This document shows positions 18,774 through 25,776 of a stretch of DNA of 43,478 bases, piece after piece (the stretch's first letter is position 1; every line of letters begins with the position of its first letter). Position numbers and translations under genes: made by a program. The notes under the pieces were generated by a model. The model was not told the origin of the DNA and did not search any database. It saw nothing but the letters and a program-made list of their open reading frames with translations. Source of the stretch: Bacteroidia bacterium (GTDB lineage Bacteria; Bacteroidota; Bacteroidia; Bacteroidales; Azobacteroidaceae); the NCBI GenBank assembly GCA_026000155.1, contig BNYG01000022.1:1-43478 (forward strand), given 5' to 3'.

Positions 18774-19478
18774 CTATTGCTGTTTAATCACTTTGTTTTT
18801 TGCAACCGTCGCCTGAAATTCCTTCAAATAAAACGGTTCGAAATAAGCCGTATCCACAAAATCCTGTTTCGCAAAAGCTTCTTCCGCCAACGAAATCATC
18901 GATTGAGCCGTTGGATAAATATCCGGTATAAAAACGGCATTCGGCGATTGAATCACCGGACGGCATTTATCCGATCCGTTGCCAAAAAAGGCTACCGTGT
19001 GTTTTTCCAAATATTCTTTATAACTGTTTTCGTCCATAATATCTGCCTGTACCGGACGGATTTCATTCAGATTGGCGTCGTAAATGGCCGCATACACCTC
19101 CATCCGGCGGGCGTCAATCATCGGACAAAAATAATTGGGGCGAAGGGCGAAAGGCGAAGGGCGAAGGACTTGAGAGGCCATAATTTTTAATGTTGGAATT
19201 GCAATCAACGGGATAGCTAATCCGTAACATAATCCTTTGGCTTCGGAAACTCCAATCCGCAAGCCGGTATAGGAACCCGGACCGGCGCTTACCGCCACCG
19301 CATCGAGCTTTAAATGCTTGTTTCGCGCGTAAGCTACAGCTTCGGAAGCAAAAACGCCCAATAAAGCCGCATGGGAAGCTCCCGTCAACTCCATCCGGTC
19401 AAAAACAGACTTTCCATCCACTGATAAAGTGAGCGAACAAACCGAAGTTGAAGTTTCTATTGTTAACAAACACAGCAT
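18774..19478 (-). CDS. tsaB: tRNA threonylcarbamoyladenosine biosynthesis protein TsaB
   Basis: 234 aa. TsaB is an inactive paralogue of the TsaD ATPase and forms the TsaB-TsaD-TsaE machinery that completes t6A at position 37 of ANN-decoding tRNAs. MLCLLTIETSTSVCSL, ELTGASHAALL and AGPGSYTGLRIGVSEAKGL are diagnostic. An unusual RPSPFALRP stretch (about residues 104-113) is encoded by a 7-bp tandem repeat within the gene and lies before the conserved MIDARRMEVYAA. The frame stays open, so the protein is probably functional. It is divergent from yicC, with facing promoters between them. Confidence 0.94.
   Translation of the reverse strand: MLCLLTIETSTSVCSLTLSVDGKSVFDRMELTGASHAALLGVFASEAVAYARNKHLKLDAVAVSAGPGSYTGLRIGVSEAKGLCYGLAIPLIAIPTLKIMASQVLRPSPFALRPNYFCPMIDARRMEVYAAIYDANLNEIRPVQADIMDENSYKEYLEKHTVAFFGNGSDKCRPVIQSPNAVFIPDIYPTAQSMISLAEEAFAKQDFVDTAYFEPFYLKEFQATVAKNKVIKQQ
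19141..19168. repeat. Four-unit 7-bp tandem repeat inside tsaB
   Basis: Units CGAAGGG, CGAAAGG, CGAAGGG and CGAAGGA follow each other directly. On the coding strand they read RPSPFALRP. Because 28 bases is not a multiple of three, gain or loss of one unit would shift the frame of an essential-type gene. Confidence 0.85.
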
Positions 19479-19506
19479 TTTTTACATTAAAATAAAATTT
19501 AGATGG

Positions 19507-19514
19507 CAAAGTTA
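19507..19514 (-). promoter_or_regulatory. Possible -7 promoter element for tsaB
   Basis: TAACTTTG on the minus strand matches TAnnTTTG and lies 28 bases upstream of the tsaB start. It is back to back with the yicC promoter. Confidence 0.5.
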
Positions 19515-19537
19515 TTCATTTATTTAGATAAAAAAGC

Positions 19538-19545
19538 TACTTTTG
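19538..19545 (+). promoter_or_regulatory. -7 promoter element for the yicC-gmk-nadD operon
   Basis: TACTTTTG matches TAnnTTTG and lies 16 bases upstream of the yicC ATG. No strong -33 element is visible. Confidence 0.55.
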
Positions 19546-19561
19546 CAAAAACAATTTACTA

Positions 19562-20434
19562 ATGATTCAATCAATGACAGGTTTTGGGAAAACAATAGCA
19601 GAACTTCCCAATAAGAAAATAAGTGTGGAAATAAAATCTCTCAACAGCAAACAGCTGGATTTAAGTACACGCATACCAAATGCTTACCGTGATAAGGAGA
19701 TAGAAATTCGCAATATTCTTTCCCAAACTATTGAACGGGGAAAGGTGGATTTTGTGATTTATTTTGAGAATGTGGAAACCAATATTTCGTCCAAGATCAA
19801 TTTGGGGGCGATCGAAACCTATTACCGGCAAATCAGGGAAACGGCGGAAAAATTGGAACTGGATGTTCCTTCCGACTGGTTTTCGGTGATGCTTCGGCTT
19901 CCGGAATCGATTAAAACCGAATTGGTGGAATTGGACGATAGCGAATGGAAAGCCGTAAAAAACACCATTCTAACGGCTTTGAAGTCATTTACCGCTTTCC
20001 GCACACAGGAAGGAGCCATGCTTGAAAACGTTTTCAAAGCTAAAATTGAAGCCATCGCCAACCTGTTGCAGGATATCGAGAAATATGACTCGGAACGGAT
20101 TGAGAAAATCAAGATACGGCTATCCGAATCCATCAAAAAATTGGATATTCCATCGTATGATGAAAACCGTTTTGAACAGGAAATGATTTATTACATCGAA
20201 CGCTTGGATGTGAACGAAGAAAAGTCGCGTTTGAACAATCATCTCAAGTATTTTCTGGAAACGATGGAGACGGAAAAGAGTCAGGGACGCAAATTAGGTT
20301 TTATTGCCCAGGAAATGGGACGCGAAATTAACACTTTGGGTTCTAAATCCAATCATGCGGAAATGCAAAAGATTGTCGTTCAGATGAAAGATGAATTGGA
20401 ACAAATAAAAGAACAAATATTGAACGTTTTGTGA
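19562..20434 (+). CDS. yicC: YicC family protein
   Basis: 290 aa. The N-terminus MIQSMTGFGKT and SLNSKQLDLSTRIP, together with the C-terminal block GRKLGFIAQEMGREINTLGSKSNHAEMQ, define the YicC family, whose E. coli member is reported as an RNA-cleaving enzyme. The central part is helical with coiled-coil character. It is the first gene of a compact operon in which each gene overlaps or abuts the next. Its stop overlaps the GTG start of gmk (GTGA). YicC next to guanylate kinase is a widely conserved arrangement. Confidence 0.92.
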   Translation: MIQSMTGFGKTIAELPNKKISVEIKSLNSKQLDLSTRIPNAYRDKEIEIRNILSQTIERGKVDFVIYFENVETNISSKINLGAIETYYRQIRETAEKLELDVPSDWFSVMLRLPESIKTELVELDDSEWKAVKNTILTALKSFTAFRTQEGAMLENVFKAKIEAIANLLQDIEKYDSERIEKIKIRLSESIKKLDIPSYDENRFEQEMIYYIERLDVNEEKSRLNNHLKYFLETMETEKSQGRKLGFIAQEMGREINTLGSKSNHAEMQKIVVQMKDELEQIKEQILNVL

Positions 20435-21027
20435 AAGGGAAATTAATTATTCTTTCCGCACCCTCGGGTTCGGGAAAATCGACGATTATTAATCATATTC
20501 TGAAAGAAGGTTTGCCGGTGGAATTTTCGATATCGGCAACCAGCCGCCCTGCACGTGGAAATGAAAAAGAGGGGGTGGAATATTATTTCCTGACACCGGA
20601 AGCATTTAAAGAAAAAATAAAAGCAGACTTGTTCCTGGAATACGAAGAAGTCTATACCGACCGGTTTTACGGCACCTTGAAATCGGAAGTAGAACATAAA
20701 CTGGAACAGGGAACAAACATCCTGTTTGACGTGGATGTGGCCGGAGGATTGAATATCAAGAAATTGTACGGCGATAACGCCCTGTTGATTTTCATTCAGC
20801 CGCCCTCTATCGAAGAATTGCAAAGGCGGTTGGAAAAGCGGGGAACAGACTCGCCCGAAGTAATTCAAGACCGGATTTCCAAAGCGGCCATCGAATTGAA
20901 TGCGGCGCCACAATATGACCAGGTGATCGTCAATGATGATTTAGAAGAAGCGAAAGCAAAAACTATACAAACTATATATAAATTTATAACACACGATGAA
21001 AATTGGAATTTTACCGGGATCATTTAA
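20431..21027 (+). CDS. gmk: Guanylate kinase
   Basis: 198 aa from a GTG start that overlaps the yicC stop. It phosphorylates GMP to GDP with ATP. The P-loop is SAPSGSGKST near the N-terminus, and SATSRPARGNEKEGVEYYFL holds the GMP-binding residues. The length is normal for bacterial Gmk. The last 32 bases overlap the nadD gene in another frame, so the C-terminal KFITHDENWNFTGII is encoded in shared DNA. Confidence 0.96.
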   Translation: MKGKLIILSAPSGSGKSTIINHILKEGLPVEFSISATSRPARGNEKEGVEYYFLTPEAFKEKIKADLFLEYEEVYTDRFYGTLKSEVEHKLEQGTNILFDVDVAGGLNIKKLYGDNALLIFIQPPSIEELQRRLEKRGTDSPEVIQDRISKAAIELNAAPQYDQVIVNDDLEEAKAKTIQTIYKFITHDENWNFTGII

Positions 21028-21637
21028 TCCCGTACATGTTGGACATTTGGCAATTGCAAATTATCTTGCCGAATATGAAGGATTTGATCAAATTTGGTTC
21101 TTAATCACCCCACAAAATCCATTAAAGAGTAAAAATGAATTAATGGATCAGAACCTGCGTTTGGAAATGCTTCAAAAATCCGTAGAAGGGTATGACAAGT
21201 TCGTAATTTCTACTATCGAGTGGAATATGCCCCAACCTTCCTACACTATCAACACTTTGCAGAAATTGCGGGTAACGTATCCCCAGGATACATTCGAACT
21301 GATTATCGGTTCGGATAATTGGGCTACTTTCCACCGTTGGAAAGACTACCAACTGATCCTGAAAAATTTCAAAGTATTAATCTATCCGCGCCGGGGATCC
21401 GATCGCATTCAATTGCATCATCCGAACGTACAGCTTTGCAAAGGCGCTCCGAAGATTGAAATATCCTCCACTTTCATTCGCGAAGCGATTGCCAAGGGCA
21501 AAGATGTCCGTTTTTACATGCCTCCCGGATTATTCGAAGAGGTAGTCAACAGTGGGTTTATTCAACCGGAACCGGAGGAAGAAGAAACAATTACAGAAAT
21601 TGTCATTGATACCCCGGAAATTTCGTTAACCGAATAA
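20996..21637 (+). CDS. nadD: Nicotinate-nucleotide adenylyltransferase
   Basis: 213 aa. It converts nicotinate mononucleotide and ATP to deamido-NAD in NAD synthesis. The nucleotidyltransferase signature GSFNPVHVGH and the C-terminal ISSTFIR loop are both present. The start at 20996 must be used because the signature begins at residue 8; this makes a 32-base overlap with gmk. A glutamate-rich tail (PEPEEEETITE) extends beyond the usual core by about 20 residues. Confidence 0.95.
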   Translation: MKIGILPGSFNPVHVGHLAIANYLAEYEGFDQIWFLITPQNPLKSKNELMDQNLRLEMLQKSVEGYDKFVISTIEWNMPQPSYTINTLQKLRVTYPQDTFELIIGSDNWATFHRWKDYQLILKNFKVLIYPRRGSDRIQLHHPNVQLCKGAPKIEISSTFIREAIAKGKDVRFYMPPGLFEEVVNSGFIQPEPEEEETITEIVIDTPEISLTE

Positions 21638-21649
21638 AAAGCAATTACC

Positions 21650-22150
21650 ATGGGACACCATCAATTGGACGAATTAGATGCGAAGATACTGAAAATGATC
21701 ATTGGCAATGCCCGTATTCCTTTTCTGGAGGTAGCGCGGGCATGCAATGTGTCCGGTGCTGCCATTCATCAGCGGATACAAAAATTAACCAATCTGGGCA
21801 TATTGAAAGGCTCGGAATACATTGTTGATCACAATAAAGTAGGATACGAAACGTCTGCTTACATGGGTTTGTTCCTGAAAGATCCGGAACAATTTCCGGT
21901 AGTAGTCGCCGCATTGAATAAAATCCCGGAAGTAGTCGAATGTCATTATACCACAGGGCAATACGACTTGTTTATAAAGCTATACGCCAAAAACAACCAG
22001 CATTTGCTCGAAATCATCCATTCGAAATTGCAACCCTTGGGATTGGCGCGGACAGAAACGCTTATTTCATTCAAAGAAGCTATCCGGAGGCAAATTCCAA
22101 TGGATTTTGAATTTATTAATGAAGAAGAAATTGAGTCAAGCGATTTATGA
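21650..22150 (+). CDS. Lrp/AsnC family transcriptional regulator
   Basis: 166 aa. An N-terminal winged helix-turn-helix (LDELDAKILKMIIGNARIPFLEVARACNVSGAAIHQRIQKL, about 3-46) is followed by a RAM ligand-binding domain (about 65-150) with YDLFIKLYAKNNQHL. Members sense amino acids and form octamers that bind promoter DNA. Its ligand and targets cannot be told from sequence. It begins 12 bases after nadD and overlaps the next gene by four bases, so it sits within the same transcript. Confidence 0.92.
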   Translation: MGHHQLDELDAKILKMIIGNARIPFLEVARACNVSGAAIHQRIQKLTNLGILKGSEYIVDHNKVGYETSAYMGLFLKDPEQFPVVVAALNKIPEVVECHYTTGQYDLFIKLYAKNNQHLLEIIHSKLQPLGLARTETLISFKEAIRRQIPMDFEFINEEEIESSDL

Positions 22151-23235
22151 AAAGAATTGTATTAGTTAGTATAAGCCTGTTGATCATTCTATCCGGCAAC
22201 CCGTTACTCGCTCAAACAAAAGTGATTAAAGTCAATGCGACAAAAACGAATGATTATGGAATTCAATACGTGCTTCCGAAAACTATTTTGAAAGTGACGA
22301 TCGAATACAGCGAAACCACACAAAAAGCAGGGCCTTATGCTAAATATGCCTCCCGGTACTTGGGAATCAATGATTCGGAAGTCGTTCCGGAAGATCAGGC
22401 TTATTATACGCTTGATAAAGTGTTCATTACCGAAACAGGTATTCCCAACAAAGACCAATCGTATCTGGTTTTATTCAAATCCAAAACAACCGCCCCTTTC
22501 GTTTATTTAACGGAAGACGGCATGCTTTGTTCCATCAATGCGGACTATCACCCGGACCCCTTGCCGGAGAAAGGAAATACGGTCGCTGTTCCTTCGTCCA
22601 ATTTACCGAAAATCAATCCGCAATCGATTTATACGGAAGAATACCTTCGGGCAGGTTCGGTCAGTAAAATGGCGGAAGTGGCAGCCAAAAATATTTACAA
22701 AATCAGGGAAAGCCGCCAGGATATTTTGACGGGAGAAGTCGAAAACGTTCCGAAAGACGGGGAAGCCATGAAAATTATTCTCGGCAATCTGGATGCGCAG
22801 GAAAAGTTGTGGACGGAACTGTTTACCGGTTCCAGCGAAACGGTGAAACATTCCAAACAATTGGTCATCGAACCGGTAGCGGAAATAAAGAAAGAAATTC
22901 TGTTCCGTTTCTCCAAATATGCCGGCGTGGTTGACTCGGACGATTTGAGCGGAAATCCGGTGTATTGGGATTTAAAGGATTTGAAAACGGTGAACATCCC
23001 GGAACCGGATCCCAAAAAGAAAGCCAAAGAACCTCAAAGCCTCGTGTATAATATTCCCGGAAAAGCGGACATTGACATTTATACGGCTGCGAAAAAACTG
23101 TATGTCACGACAGTGAATGTGACCCAATTCGGCACTACCGAAATTTTGGCAAGCGAGGTATTTGAAGACAAAAAAGCGCCCATTCGGATTTATTTTTATC
23201 CGACTATGGGGGCGATAAAGCAGATTATACAATAA
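22147..23235 (+). CDS. DUF4831 family exported protein
   Basis: 362 aa. A signal peptide (about 1-22, ending LLAQ) indicates export from the cytoplasm. The mature part starts TKVIKVNATKTNDYGIQYVLPKT, characteristic of DUF4831, a Bacteroidales family of unknown function. No enzyme motif is recognised. The ATG overlaps the lrp stop (ATGA), and it is the last gene of the forward run that begins at yicC. No strong terminator hairpin is visible in the 80 bases that follow. Confidence 0.85.
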   Translation: MKRIVLVSISLLIILSGNPLLAQTKVIKVNATKTNDYGIQYVLPKTILKVTIEYSETTQKAGPYAKYASRYLGINDSEVVPEDQAYYTLDKVFITETGIPNKDQSYLVLFKSKTTAPFVYLTEDGMLCSINADYHPDPLPEKGNTVAVPSSNLPKINPQSIYTEEYLRAGSVSKMAEVAAKNIYKIRESRQDILTGEVENVPKDGEAMKIILGNLDAQEKLWTELFTGSSETVKHSKQLVIEPVAEIKKEILFRFSKYAGVVDSDDLSGNPVYWDLKDLKTVNIPEPDPKKKAKEPQSLVYNIPGKADIDIYTAAKKLYVTTVNVTQFGTTEILASEVFEDKKAPIRIYFYPTMGAIKQIIQ

Positions 23236-23317
23236 AAACAACTTCGTCTGCTACAAAAACCTGTTATTCAAATGTCTTCATAGATCCCAAAAATTACATT
23301 CGTGAATATCGGCACTC

Positions 23318-23617
23318 TCACGATTTCCTTTTGGGAAACCATCCTTTCTCTACTCGTTTTCGTTGTGCAAAAAGTTCACCGATAGCCCAAAAGGAAGAGA
23401 ATGCCGTTACTCCGCATAAAACAGACAGGATCACCTGATGAATCAGAACGGCGCAGACGACTCCGGCGATTCCAAGCAACAGGAATACCCACCAGCATTT
23501 TACGCCGAAATAATATTCTCCTTTAATCACTAACGGATGAAAAAGACCAATAATGAGAAAAGTGGCCAGACCGATAATAATTCCCGTAAGATTATAATTC
23601 TCAATAAATTGCATCAT
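23318..23617 (-). CDS. DUF4491 family small membrane protein
   Basis: 99 aa with three hydrophobic helices (about 11-28, 41-58, 62-82) and the conserved GLFHPLVIKGEYYFG and SFWAIGELFAQRKRVEKGWFP motifs of DUF4491. Function is unknown. Its start overlaps the stop of the upstream YtxH gene by four bases, so the two are co-translated. Confidence 0.85.
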   Translation of the reverse strand: MMQFIENYNLTGIIIGLATFLIIGLFHPLVIKGEYYFGVKCWWVFLLLGIAGVVCAVLIHQVILSVLCGVTAFSSFWAIGELFAQRKRVEKGWFPKRKS

Positions 23618-23844
23618 AAACTGTCGACTATTTCCCGGAGTTCTTCTTCGATCAACTCTTCTTCGGTTTCTTTGGAGAATTTGGCTTTGACTTTTTCGAC
23701 TTTTTCTCCTATTTTTTCTTCTACATTATCCAAAAAATGTTGAATTTTCGCTTTTTTCTTTGGGTCGGAGGCAATTAAATATCCCAAACCACCACCAATT
23801 AAAACGCCTAAAGCTAAACCGCTTAAATAATAACTTGCTTTCAT
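23614..23844 (-). CDS. YtxH-like small membrane-anchored protein
   Basis: 76 aa. One glycine-rich transmembrane helix (LSGLALGVLIGGGLGYLIA) is followed by DPKKKAKIQHFLDNVEEKIGEKVEKVKAKF, an amphipathic charged helix typical of YtxH/YtxH-like stress proteins. It forms a two-gene unit with the DUF4491 gene. Role at the envelope is probable but undefined. Confidence 0.75.
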   Translation of the reverse strand: MKASYYLSGLALGVLIGGGLGYLIASDPKKKAKIQHFLDNVEEKIGEKVEKVKAKFSKETEEELIEEELREIVDSL

Positions 23845-23904
23845 ACTGTTCTTTTTTTAGTAAATTTACTTTATACTAAAACAAACTATCGCCTAATAAA
23901 GTTT

Positions 23905-25149
23905 TCACGATAACTTATGAATAACCAAACCGGAACGTAATTTCGGTTCAAACCAGGTAGTTTTCGGAGGCATAATATTACCCGTATCGGCAATATCAAT
24001 CAATTGTTTCATGGATACAGGATATAAAGCCAAGGCCGCTGCCATTTCTCCGTTATCGACCCTCCGTTTCAGTTCTTCCAAACCACGCAATCCGCCTACA
24101 AAATCTATCCGTTTGTCGGTACGCAGGTCTTTCATTCCCAATAATTTATCCAGAATCAGATTGGAAGAAATCGTAACGTCTAAAACACCGATCGGATCGC
24201 TATCGTCGTAAGTTCCGGGTTTAGCATCCAACGAATACCAGTGACCGCCTATATACAACGAAAAATTATGCAAGCGTTCGGGATGATAAATTTCTTCTCC
24301 CTTATCCGTAATATGAAAATCAGTGGAAAGGGCATGGATAAATTCGGCCGGCGATAAACCGTTCAAATCTTTTACCACCCGGTTATAATCCATGATTTTC
24401 AATTGATTAGCAGGGAAACAAACTGCCATAAAATAATTGTATTCTTCCTTTCCGGTGTGATGCGGATTTTGTTTCGCTTTTTCAGCGCCCACCAAAGCGG
24501 CAGCAGCCGAGCGGTGATGTCCATCCGCAATATACAAAGCCGGCATTGCAGCAAAAAGCGCTGTAATTTTTTGAATGGTAGCCTCATCATCAATCACCCA
24601 AAAATGGTGACCGATATTATCGGAAGAAACAAAATCGTATTCCGGCGTTTGCTGGATTACATTTTGAACGATTGTATCCAATGCCGGACTATCGGGATAA
24701 GCAAAGAAAACCGGTTCGATATTGGCATTATTGATCCGGACATGCTTCATACGGTCTTCTTCCTTGTCTTTCCGGGTCAATTCGTGCTTTTTAATGGCTC
24801 CGTTCAAATAATCGGCCACATACGAACCGACTACCAAACCGTATTGCGTACGACCGTTCATGGTTTGTGCATAGACATAATAATTTTCCTTGCCGTCTTG
24901 CACCAACCAGCCTTTTTCCTGGAATTTATTGAAATTCTCAACAGCTTTTTCATAGACATCCGCCTCGTGTTCATCTTTTCCCACCGGAAAATCGATTTCC
25001 GGTTTAATAATGTGATACAGGGATTTTTCATTCCCTTTTGCTTCTTCGCGCGCTTCTGCCGAACTCAATACATCGTAAGGACGCGATGCCACTTCTTCCA
25101 CGTATTTTTTCGGGGGACGAACTCCCCGGAATGGTTTAATTACTGCCAT
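23905..25149 (-). CDS. DUF1015 family protein
   Basis: 414 aa. The N-terminus MAVIKPFRGVRPP, then ASRPYDVLSSAEAREEAKGNEKSLYHIIKPEIDFP, and the central ADGHHRSAAA motif are characteristic of DUF1015. Members often sit near serine biosynthesis genes, and a distant link to phosphate or nucleotide handling has been proposed; here no such neighbours are present. Soluble, no signal peptide. Single gene with a 70-base gap from the next minus-strand gene. Confidence 0.88.
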   Translation of the reverse strand: MAVIKPFRGVRPPKKYVEEVASRPYDVLSSAEAREEAKGNEKSLYHIIKPEIDFPVGKDEHEADVYEKAVENFNKFQEKGWLVQDGKENYYVYAQTMNGRTQYGLVVGSYVADYLNGAIKKHELTRKDKEEDRMKHVRINNANIEPVFFAYPDSPALDTIVQNVIQQTPEYDFVSSDNIGHHFWVIDDEATIQKITALFAAMPALYIADGHHRSAAAALVGAEKAKQNPHHTGKEEYNYFMAVCFPANQLKIMDYNRVVKDLNGLSPAEFIHALSTDFHITDKGEEIYHPERLHNFSLYIGGHWYSLDAKPGTYDDSDPIGVLDVTISSNLILDKLLGMKDLRTDKRIDFVGGLRGLEELKRRVDNGEMAAALALYPVSMKQLIDIADTGNIMPPKTTWFEPKLRSGLVIHKLS

Positions 25150-25190
25150 AAAAGTAAAGTTTAAAATTTAACTGTAAAAGTACAAAAATC

Positions 25191-25223
25191 TTTGGGATAA
25201 TAAAAGAAGATTGCTTACTTTTG
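25191..25223 (+). promoter_or_regulatory. Complete Bacteroidetes promoter for the ParE module
   Basis: TTTG (25191-25194) and TACTTTTG (25216-25223) are separated by 21 bases, a good fit to the TTTG-N(19-21)-TAnnTTTG consensus. The -7 element ends 30 bases before the ATG of the first gene. Confidence 0.65.
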
Positions 25224-25253
25224 CAAAACAATTTGTATAAATCTTACAATAAT

Positions 25254-25469
25254 ATGAAAGCAAAGAAAACACCAAAGATGTATTCGGTCAAAGAAGAAAC
25301 AGCAGACATAGTAAATGAGCCTGTCGCCGGTTATTTCAGTCATTCCGCAGTAGAATATCCAACAATAATGCACAGTATCTATGGAAAATTACATAGTCAT
25401 GAAGAGGTTTTTCGAAAATTTGCAGCAAAATTGAATACTGAAATCGGTACTAATATTCTTATTGAATGA
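25254..25469 (+). CDS. Small protein, probable antitoxin of a RelE/ParE pair
   Basis: 71 aa from the ATG at 25254. An upstream in-frame TTG lies inside the promoter and is not credible. The sequence MKAKKTPKMYSVKEETADIVNEPVAGYFSHS shows no ribbon-helix-helix or Xre domain that I recognise. Assignment as antitoxin rests only on its position: its stop overlaps the start of the ParE-like toxin gene by four bases and both share one promoter. Confidence 0.6.
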   Translation: MKAKKTPKMYSVKEETADIVNEPVAGYFSHSAVEYPTIMHSIYGKLHSHEEVFRKFAAKLNTEIGTNILIE

Positions 25470-25771
25470 AACTCTACGATTTATTTTATACAGAAAAGGC
25501 TGAAACCGATATTTTAAGCATTGTCAATTATATTCGCTCCAATCTATATTCTCCCTTTGATGCCGAAAGGTTTTATAGAGGGATCAATGGTACAATAGAA
25601 AATCTCAAAACTACAGCCGGAATACATCGTTTGCAAACAATTCAGGTTAGCAACGATGTATTCTTCGGCGTTAGTCGTATTAATTACAAAGGGTTTGCCA
25701 TCATTTATACATTAGAAGAAAATTTAGTTATCATTCTTCGAGTAATTCATGGCAGTCTGATTACCGGATAA
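25466..25771 (+). CDS. RelE/ParE superfamily toxin
   Basis: 101 aa. The fold pattern is that of ParE/RelE toxins: KAETDILSIVNYIRSNL for helix 1, SPFDAERFYRGINGTIENLKTTAGIHRL for the helical hairpin, and a strand-rich end (YKGFAIIYTLEENLVIILRVIHG). ParE members poison gyrase and RelE members cut mRNA; this one is more like ParE but cannot be assigned with certainty. The convergent M13 peptidase gene ends only five bases away. Confidence 0.82.
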   Translation: MKLYDLFYTEKAETDILSIVNYIRSNLYSPFDAERFYRGINGTIENLKTTAGIHRLQTIQVSNDVFFGVSRINYKGFAIIYTLEENLVIILRVIHGSLITG

Positions 25772-25776
25772 AATGA

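Noticed and set aside
24403..25164. A 253-codon open frame on the plus strand
   Set aside because: It is the mirror of the DUF1015 coding sequence, with low-complexity composition and no recognisable domain.
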